This document shows positions 60,392-64,000 of a stretch of DNA of 64,000 nt, piece by piece. Under the pieces are notes generated by a model. That model was not told the DNA's origin. It made no database searches and saw only the letters and a list, made by a program, of their open reading frames with translations. The position numbers and the translations under genes were made by a program. The stretch covers positions 32,925,884-32,989,883 of the forward strand of contig CM074200.1 of the NCBI GenBank assembly GCA_037179385.1, given 5' to 3'. This DNA is from Holothuria scabra. Lineage: Eukaryota; Echinodermata; Holothuroidea; Aspidochirotida; Holothuriidae. Each line of letters begins with the position of its first letter. The first letter of the stretch is position 1.

Positions 60392-63300
60392 TTATCCTTT
60401 GTTAAATGAAATTTCACAAACCTCTTTTGGACTAAAATGTAAGATAGTGGAGATGGCATTAAACATTCTCTTTTTCCCAGACACACTATCTGTCAGGAGA
60501 TAGTTGAGGACGACATTTTTCAGATACTCCAAATTTGTTCCTTCCCTTGATCTGGAAAATTAGGAAAAGTCAGATTATGAGAATACTTCCCATTTCAAAA
60601 GTATTATAATTATTTATTTTTCACAAATTTCAATGATACAGTGCACTTCATGAGAACAATGATGGGCAGGGTAATGGAATTTGGTGTAAAGACTTGACTT
60701 GTCGTATGTTTACCATACGCCCTTCTTTACACAAGCTCTAAGCCAGCAAATTAAAACTTTCTTAACCCTTTACCGTTGTGCTCCAATCGGGGCATATTTG
60801 CGCACCTCCGGAGTGGGCGAAAAGCGGACGTAGCACGCCCTGCATCAGCTTCCATAGGCCATTGACCCCGTGACCTTAAACTATTATCTCTCTCGTTGTT
60901 GGGGCTGAATTTTCGGTTAGCTACTTGCAGTTTCGGGCTCAACGTGAAACAGTAAAGATGGGGGACAGCCGCGCTCTCCGCATGGGTCCAAAAGGACCCA
61001 AACAAGGGTAAAGGGTTAAAAGCTAATTTCACAAAGCTTTCCTTTAAGGTCTCTGCCACCTGAAGCAAACAACAGGATATCAAAGTTGTTTATCAATAGC
61101 ATGACTGTGAGAGGGTTGCTAAGTCAAGACAAGAGACTCTCCTGATATAAGACAATCAAGTACATACACCAAATATATTCTACAGGATGCCCACAAGACT
61201 GTTTTGCATTAGGTCTGGCACTCAGTATCATATGTGGTATCAAAATGTGCAAAACATAGAGGGTAGCAGTCCAGTTTAGTCATAATTGAGACTAAATACT
61301 GTGAAATGCTGTCTCCTGACATCTAGATATACAGGAAAACATCCTCAGGAAAATAAGACAAAAAAACGTTGGTGGTAAGGGAAGACCTAAGACAAAAAAG
61401 GTCTCTTGGAATGGTGCCTGATCTCCTTAAAGGATGGTAATCCCCTCACCCTAAAACAGTTCTAATTCTTTTGAGCTACTTACTAAAGTCCCTCCCACAC
61501 CTGCCTTAAAACTCACCTCATCCAGACACACTTACAGTTTCTTTCTTCAGAGTAAGTAAACAAGAACTCAAAGTGCAATAAAGGCACTCTCAGTACAGTA
61601 CATGCTGTGTAATATTGAACTTGCTGTAAATCACAGAGCTATGCAAATTGAAAATTTCTGTGGACTACTACAAAATTGCAGTTTGGGGTGAGAGTTGACT
61701 GCCTTTAAAAGCAGTGGCATAGCAAGTAGGTGAACAATGTCTAGAAGCAGGAGGACCCAACCAACCCAGAACTGGTTCATGGAAGGTGTCATCTTCCAAT
61801 AATACTTCACCATGGCAATTGAAGAGGTCTTGGGGAAAAAGGTTTGGGAACCCCATGCTGTGTCTTGTTGATGGTCCCTCAAGTTTCTCGCTGCAACCAC
61901 TGCTTTAAAGTACCATAAATGTGACATTTCTCTCATCAAATTCCCCCTCCCCTTCATCTCCAACATCTTCCCTATTTCTCTCCCACCCTCCTTTGTCTCT
62001 AATATCTTCCCTATTTCTCTCCCACCCTCCTTTGTCTCTAACATCTTCCCTATTTCTCTCCCACCCTCCTTTGTCTCTAACATCTTCCCTATTTCTCTCC
62101 CACCCTCCTTTGTCTCTAACATCTTCCCTATTTCTCTCCCACCCTCCTTTGTCTCTAACATCTTCCCTATTTCTCTCCCACCCTCCTTTGTCTCAATCAT
62201 CTTACCTATTTCTCTTCCACCTTTCTACTTCCTCCTGCAGACTGTCAATTTCTTCTGCATGTTTCTGATTGCTGGATGAGTGCTTATCCTGTAGCTGTCT
62301 TAATGCTGTCTCTAATTGCTGTTTCTGTTTCTTCACCATTGCTAGCTCCACCTCCTTTCTGGCTTGTTCTTCTGCGTAATGAAGGAGAGATGTCCCGCTA
62401 CTTGCAGCCTGAATGTTGAATCACATGTAAATCAAATTACAACTACTTAGAAGGCTTAATCACAGTTTGACAGCAAATATGAAGTTTGGTTCTAGCACTT
62501 TGATTTTCCTTTTTTAACTCATTATTTTACCAGAATTAACAGACATTGAAGAGGTTTTTCAAGTGAGAAGAAATGTTAATTCTGCATTAATTACTCTTGA
62601 GTGGGAATTTTGTAATTTCCTTAAGGTATCAAAATTCAAACAGATGCAAGACTAGACGGCCTCATCCATAAGTCAGACTGTGATGACAGATAATTTTTTG
62701 TTACTTTTAACTCTATGTATGATTCTGGTACAGAAGTAAAGTCATGGAAATCTGGCTGAAACAAACTCTGATTGCCCATTAAAAGGGAAATTTTATGTTT
62801 AAAATGCACCAACTTGGCATTCAAAGTAAATAGCTTTAATCATTCAATGATTCAATATCACCAATAAACACCAACAGGAGCATCATCTCCTCAAAACATT
62901 ATGTATTAGAAGAGTTATTGAGGTAGAATGATTTGAATTTTTTAAATTTGGGTGAATTAATTATTCTTGAGGGACAAATAGCTGAATTTCTGTTCTTGAG
63001 AAACTTGTTATTCAAAAAAGGTGCCACAGCACTACCTTCTTTTGAATATTTTATCAATCCTGTTCCCATTTATATTGGTTTATGAGTATGAATATTTTCT
63101 GCAGAATATTTCCCTTTAAGCTAAGACTAAGTTGAACATGACATTTCATGTAAATGTCCAATATATAATGCAGGGTTCAAATAAAATTTAAAAGGGGTAC
63201 AGGGGAATGGCTGAAGAGTCCTTTTTGAGACTTATAGATTCATACCAAATTCTAGCGATATATTCTCAACAAAATGAGGAAAAAAGTTGCAGTTACAGTT

Positions 63301-64000
63301 GTAGTTTGGTGCTTTTGAGCATTCTCTCGTGTGGTTTGAACTGCAAAATTAATCTTTCTTTTTGAGTTTCAGAGAAACTTTAATGTGCACTGAGCATTTT
63401 AATGGAAAAGTTCAACTATAGCCATGAGAAAGGGCCTGGCAGCAGCTTGGAACCTATTTTTAAGGGGCACCGAGTCACTGAGATGAGAGAAGTGACATTA
63501 GGGTATCAGGATTTATCCATTCTTTCCAGCCATGATAATTCAGGGTGTATTTTTGTAAAAAAGTTTACTGCATGACAGATATATGAAGTAATTTGACATC
63601 TTTATATGTCTGTGGAATGACTACACTGCAATCCTGAGTTATCATCAACATGGTGCCATGGTGGAATACATACTAAATTGGCATTTGAGCTATACATATC
63701 TATAGTACCCACAAGGTTTCGAAATTTGCCACACAGTTCAGTAAAAAGAAAGTGTACTTTTCACTTGAAAGCAATTTGTTGTTTTTTCCATGTGATTAAA
63801 GTACATTATCAGTATAAAATTATTCTTCACTTTACATTTGGCTATGCCTCTTACGACATTTTTCTGCTTATTAAAGCCAAAAAGCCAGAACTTGTTATAT
63901 GTCACATTTTGTTATAATACTTGCCAGTTGTGTAGCAGGATTTGAGATGAGTTGTGACACCATATGTTCTGTATCTTGTCCAGATTGCTCTTCTGATTTT
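60392..64000 (-). CDS. GCC1: GCC1 (GCC88) golgin, 3' end with GRIP domain (partial, 5' end outside window)
   Basis: Visible coding exons in transcript order: 64000-63925 (cut by the window), 62206-62408, 60392-60551. Exon 2 reads LLHYAEEQARKEVELAMVKK followed by a heptad-rich coiled coil ending EEVERWKRNR. Exon 3 reads SREGTNLEYLKNVVLNYLL and ISTILHFSPKE, the GRIP domain with its conserved Tyr. These match human GCC1 (YAEQLARKEVE..., SREGANLEYLKN..., LTILHFSPEE) better than GCC2, golgin-97 or golgin-245. GRIP domains bind ARL1-GTP at the trans-Golgi network; GCC88 tethers endosome-derived carriers (family knowledge). I end it at TAA 60392-60394 (tail VCEISFNKG). Splicing after GAG at 60422 to an unseen exon is possible. 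The first junction needs a GC donor. Confidence 0.88.
60766..61015. mobile_element. piggyBac-like short element, 250 bp
   Basis: TTAA at 60762-60765 and 61016-61019. The ends are CCCTTTACCGTTG and, reversed, CCCTTTACCCTTG. TTAA plus a CCCTTT start is the typical piggyBac arrangement. The interior is GC- and CpG-rich and ends in a GGGTCC-AAA-GGACCC hairpin. No transposase. It lies in the GCC1 intron between exons 62206-62408 and 60392-60551. Confidence 0.85.
61431..61704. mobile_element. TTAA-flanked element, inverted relative of 2526-2850
   Basis: TTAA at 61427-61430 and 61705-61708. The right end, reversed, reads AGGCAGTCAACTCTCACCCC and is followed by TTTTGTAGTAGTCCACAGAA as in the copy at 2526. 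It lies in the last GCC1 intron. Confidence 0.72.
61964..62232 (-). repeat. 39-bp minisatellite made of the GCC1 exon end and splice donor
   Basis: Six full 39-bp copies (61964-62197) run straight into a seventh, diverged copy (62198-62232) that straddles the end of exon 62206-62408. On the gene strand each unit carries GTGGGAGAGAAATAGGGAAG; the exon copy reads GTGGAAGAGAAATAG then GTAAG. Intronic copies have GG where the real donor has GT. The frame MLETKEGGREIGK repeated on the minus strand is a by-product of the 39-bp length and is not the GCC1 frame, which meets TAA at the donor. Confidence 0.92.

Noticed and set aside
61020..61062. Candidate GCC1 exon VAETLKESFVKLA after a CTTCAG acceptor
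   Set aside because: Exons 62206-62408 and 60392-60551 join directly in phase with full homology; this piece has no counterpart in the family.
61631..62200. 189-residue open frame of repeated ETKEGGREIGK
   Set aside because: It follows from a 39-bp (3 x 13) repeat unit and is out of frame with GCC1; no start context or domain supports a protein.

Overview
This is a eukaryotic window from a marine invertebrate, most likely a deuterostome such as an echinoderm (inference). It has long AT-rich introns with GT-AG splice sites, four intron-rich animal genes, and a dense load of short DNA transposons, tRNA-derived SINEs and CR1-type LINE pieces. I rebuilt the genes by hand from splice sites, codon phase and remembered family sequences; no search was run.

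Layout. (1) 2015-10708, + strand: the last four coding exons of ATG13, the ULK1-complex autophagy adaptor, including its LC3-interacting motif and C-terminal ULK-binding tail. (2) 17125-40640, - strand: a complete FERRY3 (C12orf4) gene of 13 coding exons and 550 codons, tail-to-tail with ATG13. (3) 41166-52946, + strand: a complete RAD51AP1 gene of 8 coding exons and 379 codons, head-to-head with FERRY3 across 525 bp. The same head-to-head pair exists in human 12p13, so the arrangement is probably ancient. (4) 60392-64000, - strand: the 3' end of GCC1 (GCC88), with the GRIP Golgi-targeting domain; the gene continues beyond the window.

The four genes do not form one pathway. They cover autophagy initiation, Rab5 endosome/mRNA coupling, homologous recombination and trans-Golgi tethering. 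The likely functional linkage is the shared FERRY3/RAD51AP1 promoter.

Mobile DNA fills the introns and intergenic spaces. There are hAT-type elements at 649-1321, 14916-15602, 50614-52625 and 58626-59699, three of them with perfect 8-bp target duplications. TTAA-flanked terminal-inverted-repeat elements lie at 2526-2850, 8412-9315, 16336-16690, 36755-37316, 60766-61015 and 61431-61704. A LINE is nested in a LINE at 37700-40211. Six copies of one tRNA-derived SINE and two of a second SINE-like family are also present.

The most unusual observation is a pair of intronic minisatellites, in FERRY3 intron 6 (26-bp unit, about 18 copies) and in the GCC1 intron after 62206 (39-bp unit, 6 copies). 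In each, the repeat unit is a copy of the exon end plus its own 5' splice site. One array keeps a usable donor in every unit; in the other, only the authentic copy keeps GT.
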